NCBI GenBank assembly: GCA_017881725.1
Contig: JADGQO010000073.1
Location: forward strand, 26,533 to 90,532
DNA: 64,000 nucleotides
Source: Fibrobacteria bacterium
GTDB taxonomy: Bacteria; Fibrobacterota; Fibrobacteria; UBA11236
Direction of reading: 5' to 3'
The position numbers and the translations under genes are program-made. The notes below the pieces were generated by a model. The model was not told the origin of the DNA and ran no database searches. It saw only the letters and a list, made by a program, of their open reading frames with translations. Numbering within the stretch: position 1 is the first letter of the stretch; each line of letters opens with the position of its first letter. Below, piece after piece: positions 32,804 to 41,285 of the stretch.

Positions 32804-33649
32804 CTAGGAAATTGGCTGGCTGCCCAAAGCCTTCAGCAAACCGACCAGGAAATCCAATTCCCTTTGGTCGGGCCGCAGCCTTTGCCAAAGCAAGCGAACC
32901 GCATCTTTTTGCGCAGCAGCCTTGGCTCCACGGAAAAACCGACGCTGTTCCAATGCGTTGAGGATGGAAAGCAACGCCACCTCGCTATCAGCCCGGGCCG
33001 GCAATGCAGACTCGCGATCCGTGACGTTGGCCGCACCTTGTCCTTGCTTTGCCGCATGAAGCCCTTGCGTGACCGATGCGGTAGCGAAGGCATAAAGGAC
33101 GATGGAGACAGCGTGGGACAAATTGAGGCTAAGGGTTGGGCTTGCCATCGGAATGGTGACCAGATGCGTCATCGCCAGGGATTCGGAACGTGATAATCCT
33201 TGCGATTCCCTCCCAAAAACCAGAGCCGTCGGCAGTATGCGAGAGCTTACACTTGCGTGATCCTGATCCTCAAGGACCGAACTGTCCCAACCCGAACTCT
33301 TACGGTCGGTCTGCAGATTCGTCCACTCCGACGCGGCAGCGTCCAAATCCTGACAAGTCTGGGCCGGATCGCGTAAGCGGCGCGTAAATCCGTATGCGGC
33401 TCCGCAATCCGCGAGAGCGTGAGACAACTCCAAATAATCGCGTGTGCTATCCAGAATTTCCAACGCGCCCGCCCCGGTCATGCGCGCGGATTTTTCGTTT
33501 TGAATTCCCGCGTTGCCGACGATGCGCAAATCCACGATTCCGTAACACGCAAGGGTACGCGCGATGAAACCGACATTCGCGCCTTGTTCCGGCGCGACCA
33601 GGACTACGGCTATCGGCGCGGGAAAGTTCAGGCGCCGGGCTCGATCCAA
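32804..33649 (-). CDS. trmJ: tRNA/rRNA 2'-O-methyltransferase of the TrmJ (SPOUT) family
   Basis: SPOUT-fold methyltransferase, probably acting on position 32 of tRNAs. The core is diagnostic: 'IAVVLVAPEQGANVGFIART', LRIVGNAG with the DR-type loop, and the trefoil knot ALVFGRESQGLS, VTIPMASPTLSLNLSHAVSIVLY. The C-terminal helical extension of about 90 residues is typical of TrmJ. The start is uncertain. A TTG at 33649 follows GGGAG at eight bases and overlaps ispG by 22 bases; a TTG at 33721 would give 305 residues but a 94-base overlap. The gene follows ispG closely. The exact target nucleotide cannot be read from the sequence. Confidence 0.85.
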   Translation of the reverse strand: MDRARRLNFPAPIAVVLVAPEQGANVGFIARTLACYGIVDLRIVGNAGIQNEKSARMTGAGALEILDSTRDYLELSHALADCGAAYGFTRRLRDPAQTCQDLDAAASEWTNLQTDRKSSGWDSSVLEDQDHASVSSRILPTALVFGRESQGLSRSESLAMTHLVTIPMASPTLSLNLSHAVSIVLYAFATASVTQGLHAAKQGQGAANVTDRESALPARADSEVALLSILNALEQRRFFRGAKAAAQKDAVRLLWQRLRPDQRELDFLVGLLKALGSQPIS

Positions 33650-35496
33650 CGCCCGTGCTCCCGGATCAATGCCACCAGAGCTTCCGGAGCCTCTTCTTCG
33701 GGGATGTTTTTCCGCACGCAATCCCGACCCACATAAAGGTTCACCTTATTCGGCGCGCCGCCGACATAACCGAAATCGGCGTCGGCCATTTCTCCGGGAC
33801 CGTTCACGATGCAGCCCATGATGGCGATGGAGATGTTTTTCAGATGCGACGTGCGCTGGCGGATTTTTTGGGTCGTCGTTTGCAAGTCGAACAGCGTCCG
33901 GCCGCAACTTGGGCAGGCGACATATTCCGGCTTCGTCTTGCGAACGCCAGCTGCCTGCAAGATGTCGTAGCCCAATTGCATGCACGCCTTAGGGCCCGCA
34001 GGCCCGTCGATGTGCAACATGTCGCCGATGCCGTCGACGAGCAAAGAACCGAATTGGGCCGCGAGCAACATATTCGCCTCCGGCGAGCCGTCGCCGCGTC
34101 CCCGGAGGATGATGGGATCGGGTCGACCCTTGGCGGCCAACCAGGCCGCAAGATGGCGATACCGCAGTACGGCATTGAGACTGGGTGTACAGGACCAAAA
34201 AAGGTGAGGCAAAGCCAAAACATCGGGAGAAATTTTTTCCAGATGCGCAAGATCTTCGACTTGGATTTCCAACGCGGCAGGTAAGTCGCTGAGACCGGCC
34301 AATAATTTGCCACTGCTCAAGGCGACGGCGGAATGCCGGGTCGAGATGGCGAACTCGACGTTTTTCGGTTCCCACACGGTAGGCACGTCGACGCGAAACG
34401 CATGCGAATCGGGAGTGGAGATCCATTCCAAACGGCGCTCGCCTTTAGGCAATGCCTCGGCCCCCGGATCCGCGGATCCGACCGCGATTTTTTCCCGTCC
34501 GCCCACGAGCAAACCGCCCAGGGCCGTAACGGGAACGTTACGTCTTTGGAATTCGAAAAAACTGACCGACTCCGGTATGGCTCCGACCGGCGGCGCGAGA
34601 TGGGTGTCGCACATTTTCACCAGAGCCTTGGCGACCGGAATTTCAAAAATGGGATCTTCCGTCAAGGACACGCGGACGGTATCCCCGAGTCCGTCCAGCA
34701 AAAGGGCGCCGATGCCCACGGATGATTTCAGTCGTCCATCCTCCCCGTCGCCCGCTTCGGTCACGCCGATGTGGAAGGGATAAGGCTTATGATCCCTGTC
34801 CAGCCGCGCCGCCAAAAGCCGGTAGGCTTCCACCACCACGCGGGGATTGGAGGACTTCATGCTGAACACAATTTGATCGAAATTTTCCGCCTCGCAAACG
34901 CGCACGTACTCCAGCGCCGACTCCACCATGCCTTCAATGGTGTCGCCGTACTTCCACATGATGCGGTCCGATAGGGAACCATGATTGGTGCCGATGCGCA
35001 GGCAAACCCCGCGATCCTTCGCCAAGCGCACCAAGGGCGCGAAAGCATCGTAAACCCGTTGCTCACCGACCGCGAAGCTCGCCTCGTCATAATCACGCGC
35101 CGTAGGCGATTTCGAATCCACGAAATTCCCGGGATTGATGCGCACCTTTTCCACCCATTTCACGGCCTCCAGGGCCGCTCGGGGCTGGAAATGGATGTCC
35201 GCCGAGATCGGGACGTCGCAACCGGCGGCGCGCACCTTGGCCACAATTTCCTTGAGGCACTCGGAATCCTTTTGCGTGGGAGCCGTGATGCGGACCAATT
35301 CGCAGCCGGCCTTGGCCATTTCCAGGGTCTGAAAAACGGTGGCGTCCACGTCCTTGGTATTCGTGGTAGTCATGGATTGCACGAGGATGGGCGCATCGCC
35401 GCCGATGTATCGGTTTCCGACGCGAACCTTTAAGGTGGGCCTGCGGGTCGGAGCGAACCGGTCGGGCATGTAGGTCAAGACGTTTGGTTGGGCCAT
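33628..35496 (-). CDS. ispG: (E)-4-hydroxy-3-methylbut-2-enyl-diphosphate synthase, long form
   Basis: IspG (GcpE) makes HMBPP in the methylerythritol phosphate pathway of isoprenoid synthesis, using a 4Fe-4S cluster. The N-terminal TIM-barrel is clear ('RITAPTQKDSECLKEI', 'ADIHFQPRAALEAVKWVEKV', 'RIGTNHGSLSDRIM'). The cluster ligands are in the C-terminal domain: ACPSCGRTLFDL and the GCIVNGPGE block. At 622 residues it is the long type with an inserted middle domain of about 240 residues, as in Bacteroidetes, Chlamydiae and plants, versus about 370 in E. coli. One perfect GTAAC-N6-GTTAC site lies inside this inserted region. Confidence 0.96.
   Translation of the reverse strand: MAQPNVLTYMPDRFAPTRRPTLKVRVGNRYIGGDAPILVQSMTTTNTKDVDATVFQTLEMAKAGCELVRITAPTQKDSECLKEIVAKVRAAGCDVPISADIHFQPRAALEAVKWVEKVRINPGNFVDSKSPTARDYDEASFAVGEQRVYDAFAPLVRLAKDRGVCLRIGTNHGSLSDRIMWKYGDTIEGMVESALEYVRVCEAENFDQIVFSMKSSNPRVVVEAYRLLAARLDRDHKPYPFHIGVTEAGDGEDGRLKSSVGIGALLLDGLGDTVRVSLTEDPIFEIPVAKALVKMCDTHLAPPVGAIPESVSFFEFQRRNVPVTALGGLLVGGREKIAVGSADPGAEALPKGERRLEWISTPDSHAFRVDVPTVWEPKNVEFAISTRHSAVALSSGKLLAGLSDLPAALEIQVEDLAHLEKISPDVLALPHLFWSCTPSLNAVLRYRHLAAWLAAKGRPDPIILRGRGDGSPEANMLLAAQFGSLLVDGIGDMLHIDGPAGPKACMQLGYDILQAAGVRKTKPEYVACPSCGRTLFDLQTTTQKIRQRTSHLKNISIAIMGCIVNGPGEMADADFGYVGGAPNKVNLYVGRDCVRKNIPEEEAPEALVALIREHGRWIEPGA
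34526..34541. repeat. GTAAC-N6-GTTAC dispersed palindrome, copy 2
   Basis: Perfect copy with spacer GGGAAC, inside ispG. Being within a conserved housekeeping gene, it is unlikely to be a promoter element of that gene. Confidence 0.75.
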
Positions 35497-35608
35497 GGGT
35501 TAAAAATAGATAATCACGGCCGTTCCTTCCCAAGCAGGGCCCGGCAATGACTCAAATAACCTGGAACCGTGTAAATTGGCTCGGATAGGATGCATGGGAG
35601 GTAAGGGG

Positions 35609-36355
35609 ATGAAACGCACGGGAAGCATTCGCATCATACGGCTTACACTTTTCTTTTTTTTAACCCTGACCGCAGTTTTGTCGGCCGCGTGGTTGGCGCT
35701 GCAATGCTTCCCCCAGCCCCTCTTTCGATATCAGGAAAGCTGGTCGAATGTCCGCGTTTATTCGGATCGTCCCATACCGCCGCAAGCGAAGTTATTCGTG
35801 GACACCGCGCGTGCGCGCTTAACGCGTTGCCCGTGGAACGATACCTCCGTGGTCCATCATATCTTCCTATGTCAAAGCCGCTGGCGATTCGCCTTGTTAA
35901 CCGGGCCATCCTACAAGGTGAGCGGCCAGAACTCCATTTATTTGAAACGCAACATTTGGATCCGCACGGTGAATTGGCAAACCGGCAGAATCATTAATTA
36001 TGCCGGAAAGGAAGTTCCCGGCGATCGGACCCTACCCTATTACTTGGCCCATGAAATGACCCATGGGATCACGATTCCCCATACCGGACGGTTGGTTTAT
36101 TACCGCTTGCCCCCCTGGATACGCGAAGGTTACGCCGATTACGTGGCCCGGCCGGATTTCCAATTCGAGGCGATGCGCGACGCTTTCGTGCGTGGCGACC
36201 TCCGGGTGGATCCGTTCACCTCCGGTTTCTATTGGCGTTACCAACTCAAGGTCCAATATCTCCTGGAAATCCGAAAAATCTCCGTCGACTCCCTATTCAA
36301 GAACGCGATTGACCCGACCCAACTCGAAACCCAAATCCGAGAAGGCGCTCGCTAA
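35609..36355 (+). CDS. Membrane-anchored protein with an HEMTH zinc motif
   Basis: GGGAGGT six bases before ATG 35609 sets the start. The 248-residue protein has one N-terminal membrane helix, then a periplasmic domain. The motif HEMTH is at residues 148-152 and Glu173 (EGYADY) follows 20 residues on, the HEXXH...E spacing of gluzincin metalloproteases. The preceding 'RTLPYYLA' and following PHTGRL...LPPWIREGYADY match small, poorly described putative peptidases. Catalysis is inferred from the motif only. It is divergent from ispG and 150 bases upstream of the TetR-efflux operon, without being clearly part of it. Confidence 0.75.
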   Translation: MKRTGSIRIIRLTLFFFLTLTAVLSAAWLALQCFPQPLFRYQESWSNVRVYSDRPIPPQAKLFVDTARARLTRCPWNDTSVVHHIFLCQSRWRFALLTGPSYKVSGQNSIYLKRNIWIRTVNWQTGRIINYAGKEVPGDRTLPYYLAHEMTHGITIPHTGRLVYYRLPPWIREGYADYVARPDFQFEAMRDAFVRGDLRVDPFTSGFYWRYQLKVQYLLEIRKISVDSLFKNAIDPTQLETQIREGAR

Positions 36356-36469
36356 CAACCATCCTACCGCAGGCTCCGGCCCCGCCGGCAACGCAAGGCC
36401 CGCGCCCTCCGCGACCCACGGCCCAGTCCTTTTCCGCAAAAAAAACCGACAAGCATCCCGCAAAAAACC

Positions 36470-36514
36470 TTGCCAATCCCCCGCTCCGCATATAATTTTA
36501 ACCATATGGTTAAA
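36470..36514 (+). promoter_or_regulatory. Promoter and operator of the TetR-efflux operon
   Basis: TTGCCA (36470-36475), a 15-base spacer and TATAAT (36491-36496) form a promoter. Immediately downstream is the perfect 18-base palindrome TTTAACCATATGGTTAAA (36497-36514), which spans the ATG of the TetR gene. Transcription would start at about 36503, three bases before the ATG, so the message should be leaderless, and TetR binding there would block its own operon. Confidence 0.7.
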
Positions 36515-37312
36515 CCAAATAGTTTATCCAAAAGTTCAAAAACCAAGCCTCCCCTACCCAAGCCCAAGCCAAGGCTGCGGCGCGCCCCATCCCAGCCGAG
36601 GGGCATCCAAACTGTGCCATCGCGGGCAGCCTCCAAAAGGCCGGCGGCCAAACTGAAGCCAGGCGAACCGGAGGTTGACGCGGAAAAACGCATTCTTTCC
36701 GCCGCACGCCGGGAATTCGCCTTTAAAGGCCTGGAAGGTGCGCGCATGCAAACCATCGCGACGGCGGCGGGAGTGAACAAGGCCTTGCTGCACTATTATT
36801 ACCGGAATAAAAACCGGCTCCACGAGAAGGTGAGGGAAGATACGGTGGGTACGGTCTGGGGCCGGTTACAATTGGAGTTCCGGCGCCAGGAAGGCGGCCA
36901 GAAAGGCGAACAACGTCTGGAGCCATTGGTGCGCGCGGCCGTTTCCACTTACGTGCATACTATCTCGGAAAATCCGGATTTCCCTCTATTCATGGTGCGG
37001 GAAATCGCCGGCGGCGGGGACTCACTGCCGGCCGCCCTGCCCGGTCTGATTCGCAGGTTCAGCGAAGTCCCGAACACGTTGACCCGCAGTTTGCACGCCG
37101 AGATCAAGGCGCGGAAAATCAAACCCATCCTCCCCGTGCATTTTTTCCTGAACATGATGGGGATGACGGTTGCCACTTTTTTAGCCTTGCCCATGCTGCG
37201 CAAGATGGGACCGGCCTTGGGATTCAAGCTGGAACTCGAAGACGCATTCCTGGAGGCGCGCATCCAATCCATCACCGACACCTTGCTTAACGGCATCCGC
37301 ATTAAGAGGTAG
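36506..37312 (+). CDS. TetR-family transcriptional repressor of the efflux operon
   Basis: This 268-residue repressor has an unusually long basic N-terminal extension of about 55 residues (rich in Lys, Pro, Arg and Ser), then the TetR DNA-binding domain: EKRILSAARREFAFKGLEGAR and MQTIATAAGVNKALLHYYYRNKNRL. The C-terminal ligand domain is all helical and includes 'FFLNMMGMTVATFLALPML'. The start is placed at the ATG inside the 18-base operator palindrome; no ribosome site is seen, consistent with a leaderless message. The gene is followed two bases later by the TolC gene, so the repressor probably controls the whole downstream operon, as CecR/YbiH does for ybhGFSR. Confidence 0.9.
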   Translation: MVKPNSLSKSSKTKPPLPKPKPRLRRAPSQPRGIQTVPSRAASKRPAAKLKPGEPEVDAEKRILSAARREFAFKGLEGARMQTIATAAGVNKALLHYYYRNKNRLHEKVREDTVGTVWGRLQLEFRRQEGGQKGEQRLEPLVRAAVSTYVHTISENPDFPLFMVREIAGGGDSLPAALPGLIRRFSEVPNTLTRSLHAEIKARKIKPILPVHFFLNMMGMTVATFLALPMLRKMGPALGFKLELEDAFLEARIQSITDTLLNGIRIKR

Positions 37313-37313
37313 C

Positions 37314-38642
37314 ATGCCCCTGACTCGTAGCCTCACGCTTTACTTCGTTCTGGCAACCCTAACCTTCGGAACGGCGTCCGCCCTGGATCTGCATCAAGCC
37401 CAGGAAGTTCTTTTCCGTGACAATCCGGATCTCTCCATCCTCCGCTTGGAAATCGAACGCGCTCAGGATCAAGTTCAGGAATCGCAAGCCGCCTGGCTCC
37501 CTTCCGTGGACGCGTTGGGAAACTATACCTATACCACCGAAGTCAGCCATCTGAAACTCGACCTGCCCATTCCTCCGCCCACGGGAACTCACCTGGACCG
37601 TCCCATCGGCGATCATGACAAAGTCGAAGTCGGTTTTGACGTCACCTATCCGTTGTTCACCGGCTTCACGCGCGGACGCAATGTGCAAGCCAAACGCGCG
37701 GGAGTCAAATCCCGCGAAGCCCAGTCCCTCGGGGCCCGAAACCAAATGTCCTTGAAATTGGCCTCGATGTTTTATGCCTGGCAACTGGCCAATGCCCAGG
37801 CGGAATACCAAGGCAAGGTTCTCGAACATGCCCGTGACTTGGCCAAGCAACTGAACGATTATGTCCGCGCGGGAACGGCCGTGCGCAGCGTGGCCCTAGG
37901 CGCGGATGCCAAAGCCAAAGCCGCCGAAGTGGATGAACTATCTGCGGAAAGCCTGAGAGATTCGCTTGCGTACGAAGTGTTGGATTTCCTGGGAGCGCGC
38001 GATAGCGCCGTATCGATTGGCGCGACAACGCTGGAAAAGGATACCCTGGCGGGCGGCGAACCGGATTGGAAAGCCGAAGACGTCGGCGCCGCCTTGCGAC
38101 CGGACATCGAGGCTCTTGATCAAAGCGTCGCTCAGACGCGATTAGGTGAATCGGCGCTGGCGGGGCAAAAACTTCCCCAAGTATTTGGCATGGCGGGATT
38201 CCGATACGCGAATCCAGGGTTGAATCTGGCGGGGGATGAATACATGCCGTATGGAATCCTGGGACTTCAATTGAAATGGAATATTTTCGACGGGACTCGG
38301 AATCGCGCGCAACGTCTCCAATTGGAGGTGCAAGCACGGGAAATTCAGGAGCAAAAACGCAAGTTGATCCTGGACTGGAAAAAAATCATGGCGACGGCGA
38401 AGTTGCAATATGCCCGTGGCACGGCCCAGTACGCAGCCGCACAAGCCTCACGCGAAGCGGCGCGAGCATCGGCTGTGGATCTGGAAAGGCAATTCAATGC
38501 CGGCGTGGCCACGGGGTTGGATTGGACCGAAGCCCGGAATAATCAGGCCAGGGCGGAATTGATGATGGACCAGGCGAAAACCCTGCAGAGGATGGCCGTT
38601 TTGCAATGGGAATACGCCGCCGGTAAGGAGCTGAAATACTGA
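37314..38642 (+). CDS. TolC-family outer-membrane efflux protein
   Basis: Outer-membrane factor that forms the exit duct of tripartite efflux pumps. The signal peptide ends at TASA-L. Two repeated OEP halves are visible in the 442 residues: 'LRLEIERAQDQVQESQAAWLPS' and later 'ALRPDIEALDQSVAQTRLGESALAGQKLPQ' with GxxxW/LP type ends, plus the heptad-rich helices in both halves. It starts two bases after the TetR stop, and its stop overlaps the next start (TGATG), so all are co-translated. With the following adaptor and ABC genes it would complete an ABC-type tripartite pump; the substrate is unknown. Confidence 0.9.
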   Translation: MPLTRSLTLYFVLATLTFGTASALDLHQAQEVLFRDNPDLSILRLEIERAQDQVQESQAAWLPSVDALGNYTYTTEVSHLKLDLPIPPPTGTHLDRPIGDHDKVEVGFDVTYPLFTGFTRGRNVQAKRAGVKSREAQSLGARNQMSLKLASMFYAWQLANAQAEYQGKVLEHARDLAKQLNDYVRAGTAVRSVALGADAKAKAAEVDELSAESLRDSLAYEVLDFLGARDSAVSIGATTLEKDTLAGGEPDWKAEDVGAALRPDIEALDQSVAQTRLGESALAGQKLPQVFGMAGFRYANPGLNLAGDEYMPYGILGLQLKWNIFDGTRNRAQRLQLEVQAREIQEQKRKLILDWKKIMATAKLQYARGTAQYAAAQASREAARASAVDLERQFNAGVATGLDWTEARNNQARAELMMDQAKTLQRMAVLQWEYAAGKELKY

Positions 38643-39544
38643 TGAACAATAAATCCTGGACTGCACTATCCGGCATCATCGCCATTTCGATTTTCCCGGG
38701 TTGTTCCGGCCGGACGGATCCGGATTTCATCGGTTCCGCCGTGGTGGAAACGCAAACCTACCAGATCACCTCGCAGGTGTCGGCTAAGATATTGGCTTTG
38801 TACAAACAGGAAGGCCAAACGGTCGTCGCTCAAGAAATCCTCGCGGCCTTGGACACTGTACCCTTCATTCTTCAGGTGCAGGAAGCCCAGGCGGGAATCA
38901 CGGAACTGGCCGCAGGAATTCGATCCAAGGAAAACGAAATCAAAGCCGCCTTGTCGGAAATACGCGGTTTGGAAAAGGACTACGCGCGGATTTCTCCGTT
39001 GGTAAAGGAGGGATCGCTTCCCCCGCAGCAGGAAGACAAGCTTGCCTCCGGATTAGAAACCGCCAAGTTACGGGTCTCCGCCGCGCGGGATATGTTGGCC
39101 AGCTTACAAGGCAAAGAGCAAGGCATCCAAGCGCGCATCGCGCAAATCCAGGAACAAATCAAGCGTTGCACTTTGCGGTCGCCGGCGCCAGGGCGCGTGC
39201 TGACCCGCTTTAAAAACCTGGAGGAAATCGCCGGACCGGGACAACCGGTTTTTGAAATCGGACGTGAAGATACCTTGCAGGTCGATTTCTTCGTGCCGCA
39301 AACCTGGATGGCGGGAATCAAATATGGCCAGGCGGTCCGTTTGCGGTTGGATACGGAGGATAAATCCGTGAAAACCGTTTTCCTGCCCGCCACCATCAGT
39401 TGGATCGGCCATGACGCCGAGTTTTCCCCGAAAAATATCCAAACCCGGGAAAGCCGGAATGAATTGGTTTTCCGGGTGCGCGCGCTGGCGGCCAATACCG
39501 ACGGAACCTTGAAACGCGGTCTGCCCGTGGAAGTCTGGAAATAG
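38642..39544 (+). CDS. HlyD/YbhG-type periplasmic adaptor lipoprotein
   Basis: Membrane-fusion subunit linking the inner-membrane ABC transporter to TolC. The 300 residues begin with a lipoprotein signal (ending FPGCS, Cys22), then the barrel-sandwich half motif 'YQITSQVSAKILALYKQEGQTVVAQEILAALD', a long helical hairpin (about 85-185), the second half motif (APGRVLTRFKNLEEIAGPGQPVFEIG) and a beta-barrel domain. This is the YbhG/EmrA-like family. The start overlaps the TolC stop by one base. One site with a mismatch (GAAAC-N6-GTTAC) is inside, at 39056. Confidence 0.9.
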   Translation: MNNKSWTALSGIIAISIFPGCSGRTDPDFIGSAVVETQTYQITSQVSAKILALYKQEGQTVVAQEILAALDTVPFILQVQEAQAGITELAAGIRSKENEIKAALSEIRGLEKDYARISPLVKEGSLPPQQEDKLASGLETAKLRVSAARDMLASLQGKEQGIQARIAQIQEQIKRCTLRSPAPGRVLTRFKNLEEIAGPGQPVFEIGREDTLQVDFFVPQTWMAGIKYGQAVRLRLDTEDKSVKTVFLPATISWIGHDAEFSPKNIQTRESRNELVFRVRALAANTDGTLKRGLPVEVWK

Positions 39545-39556
39545 GCCGGATCGGGC

Positions 39557-39572
39557 GTAACCGGTATGTTAC
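39557..39572. repeat. GTAAC-N6-GTTAC dispersed palindrome, copy 3
   Basis: Perfect copy with spacer CGGTAT in the 47-base gap between adaptor and first ATPase gene, 20 bases before the ATPase start. Confidence 0.75.
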
Positions 39573-39591
39573 CTAGGATGCGGAAACCCAA

Positions 39592-40533
39592 ATGGTTTTA
39601 GCCGTCGACATCAGGAATCTGTCCAAGGACCATGCCGGTGAAAAAGCCCTGCGCGGCCTTACCGTGGGCGTTCCCGAACCTTGTCTGTTCGGCATTATCG
39701 GCGCGGACGGAGCGGGTAAATCCACGCTCATGACCATTTTGGCGACGCTTTGGGACGCGGATCAAGGCGAGGCAAAGGTATTAGGACGGGATTTGCGGAA
39801 GGATTTCCAATCCCTTCGGCGCGATATCGGGTATATGCCGCAGCGATTTTCACTCTATCAGGATTTGTCCGTGATGGAAAATTTGGATTTCTTCGCGGAT
39901 ATTTTCGGTGTCACCGGCACCTTAAAGGCAAAGCGTAAAAAGGAATTGCTCGACTTCGCGGCCTTGACCCCGTTTACCCGCCGACGCGCGGGGCAGCTTT
40001 CGGGAGGCATGAAACAAAAACTCGCCTTGGCCTGCACCTTAGTGCATGAACCCAAGTTATTGCTGTTGGACGAGCCGACCGTCGGCGTGGATCCCGTGGC
40101 CCGCCGCGATTTTTGGATCATGTTGAAGTCCTTGCGGGCGCGCGGCATTACCTTGATAGTCTCCACGCCCTACATGGACGAAGCCGCCCTGTGCGACGAA
40201 TTGATCTTGCTCCATGAAGGGTCCATCTTGGCCCGAGGTAAACCGTCCCAGCTCATCGCCGCTTATCCTTATCGTCTCTACCGGGTCGATGCGGATGCAG
40301 ACGTCCCAACCCTGACCTATCCCGCTTCCAAGGCTCCGCCCGAAGGATTCACCCTTATTTATCCATCCAGCGGGGCTTTGCACGCCGCGGAGCCGAAGGC
40401 GGAAAAACGAGATCCCTTCAATCGTTTACGAGCATCGGTACCGCACTCCGCCGCCGTGACTTTGATTCAACCGGCTCTGGAGGATTGTTTTTTCGCCCTC
40501 CTGACCGGAGCCGGGAAATCGACGCAACCATGA
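39592..40533 (+). CDS. ABC transporter ATP-binding protein 1 (YbhF N-half-like)
   Basis: Nucleotide-binding subunit of the efflux transporter. Walker A GADGAGKST is at about 39-47, the Q-loop region YMPQRFSLYQDLSV follows, the signature is LSGGMKQKLALA and Walker B is LLLLDEPTVGVDP with the H-loop replaced by VSTPYMDEA (Thr-Pro where the switch His usually stands). The last 95 residues after the ATPase domain form an extension. This and the next gene correspond to the two halves of the E. coli YbhF fusion. Stop and next start overlap as ATGA. Confidence 0.92.
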   Translation: MVLAVDIRNLSKDHAGEKALRGLTVGVPEPCLFGIIGADGAGKSTLMTILATLWDADQGEAKVLGRDLRKDFQSLRRDIGYMPQRFSLYQDLSVMENLDFFADIFGVTGTLKAKRKKELLDFAALTPFTRRRAGQLSGGMKQKLALACTLVHEPKLLLLDEPTVGVDPVARRDFWIMLKSLRARGITLIVSTPYMDEAALCDELILLHEGSILARGKPSQLIAAYPYRLYRVDADADVPTLTYPASKAPPEGFTLIYPSSGALHAAEPKAEKRDPFNRLRASVPHSAAVTLIQPALEDCFFALLTGAGKSTQP

Positions 40534-41285
40534 GCGGCTACTCGATTGAAACGACCCATCTGACGCGCAAGTTCGGGGCCTTCACGGCCGTTGACGGCAT
40601 CGACGTCAAAGTCGCCGCCGGGGAAGTATTCGGATTCCTGGGCGCCAACGGAGCTGGAAAAACCACGGCCATCCGCATGTTGTGTGGATTACTGGTTCCC
40701 ACCTCCGGCAGCGGCACGGTGGCGGGTTTCGACATCATCCGCGAGAGCGCGCAAATCCGCACGCGCATCGGCTATATGTCGCAGAAATTCTCCCTCTACC
40801 CCGACTTAACCGTCGCACAAAACCTGAAATTATACGGACGGCTCTACGGGCTCGGCAAGGCTGACCTGAAAAACCGCATCCAAAGCATGTCGGATTTCCT
40901 GGGGCTGGGTCCACTTCTGGATAAGGTAACCGGAGAGTTACCGTGGGGCTGGCAACAAAGGCTGAGCTTGGCTTGCGCGAATTTGCATAGCCCCAAAATC
41001 CTTTTCCTGGATGAACCCACCGGCTCGGTCGATCCTGTGAGCCGCCGGAATTTCTGGGATCTGATCCACCAATTATCGGGCCAGGGCACCACGGTCTTCA
41101 TCACCTCCCATTATATGGACGAAGTGGAATATTGCCATCGCCTGTCCATCATGATCGACGGCCGCATCGCCGCCATGGGCACGCCGCGAGCGTTGAAAAC
41201 CGAACATGCCTGCGCAAGCATCCATGAGCTGTTCCTGAAATTGATGGAGACGAATTCGCTCCCAGCTACCCGGAGCGCGCCATGA
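40530..41285 (+). CDS. ABC transporter ATP-binding protein 2 (YbhF C-half-like)
   Basis: Second nucleotide-binding subunit, 251 residues. Walker A is GANGAGKTT, the Q-loop YMSQKFSLYPDLTV, the signature LPWGWQQRLSLA (a degenerate form of LSGGQ, as in the C-half of YbhF) and Walker B ILFLDEPTGSVDP, with switch His in FITSHYMDE. The start ATG is taken at 40530 because it overlaps the upstream stop. The stop overlaps the permease start (ATGA). A perfect GTAAC-N6-GTTAC site encodes residues near the signature motif. Confidence 0.92.
   Translation: MSGYSIETTHLTRKFGAFTAVDGIDVKVAAGEVFGFLGANGAGKTTAIRMLCGLLVPTSGSGTVAGFDIIRESAQIRTRIGYMSQKFSLYPDLTVAQNLKLYGRLYGLGKADLKNRIQSMSDFLGLGPLLDKVTGELPWGWQQRLSLACANLHSPKILFLDEPTGSVDPVSRRNFWDLIHQLSGQGTTVFITSHYMDEVEYCHRLSIMIDGRIAAMGTPRALKTEHACASIHELFLKLMETNSLPATRSAP
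40926..40941. repeat. GTAAC-N6-GTTAC dispersed palindrome, copy 4
   Basis: Perfect copy with spacer CGGAGA, within the second ATPase gene of the efflux operon. Confidence 0.75.
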
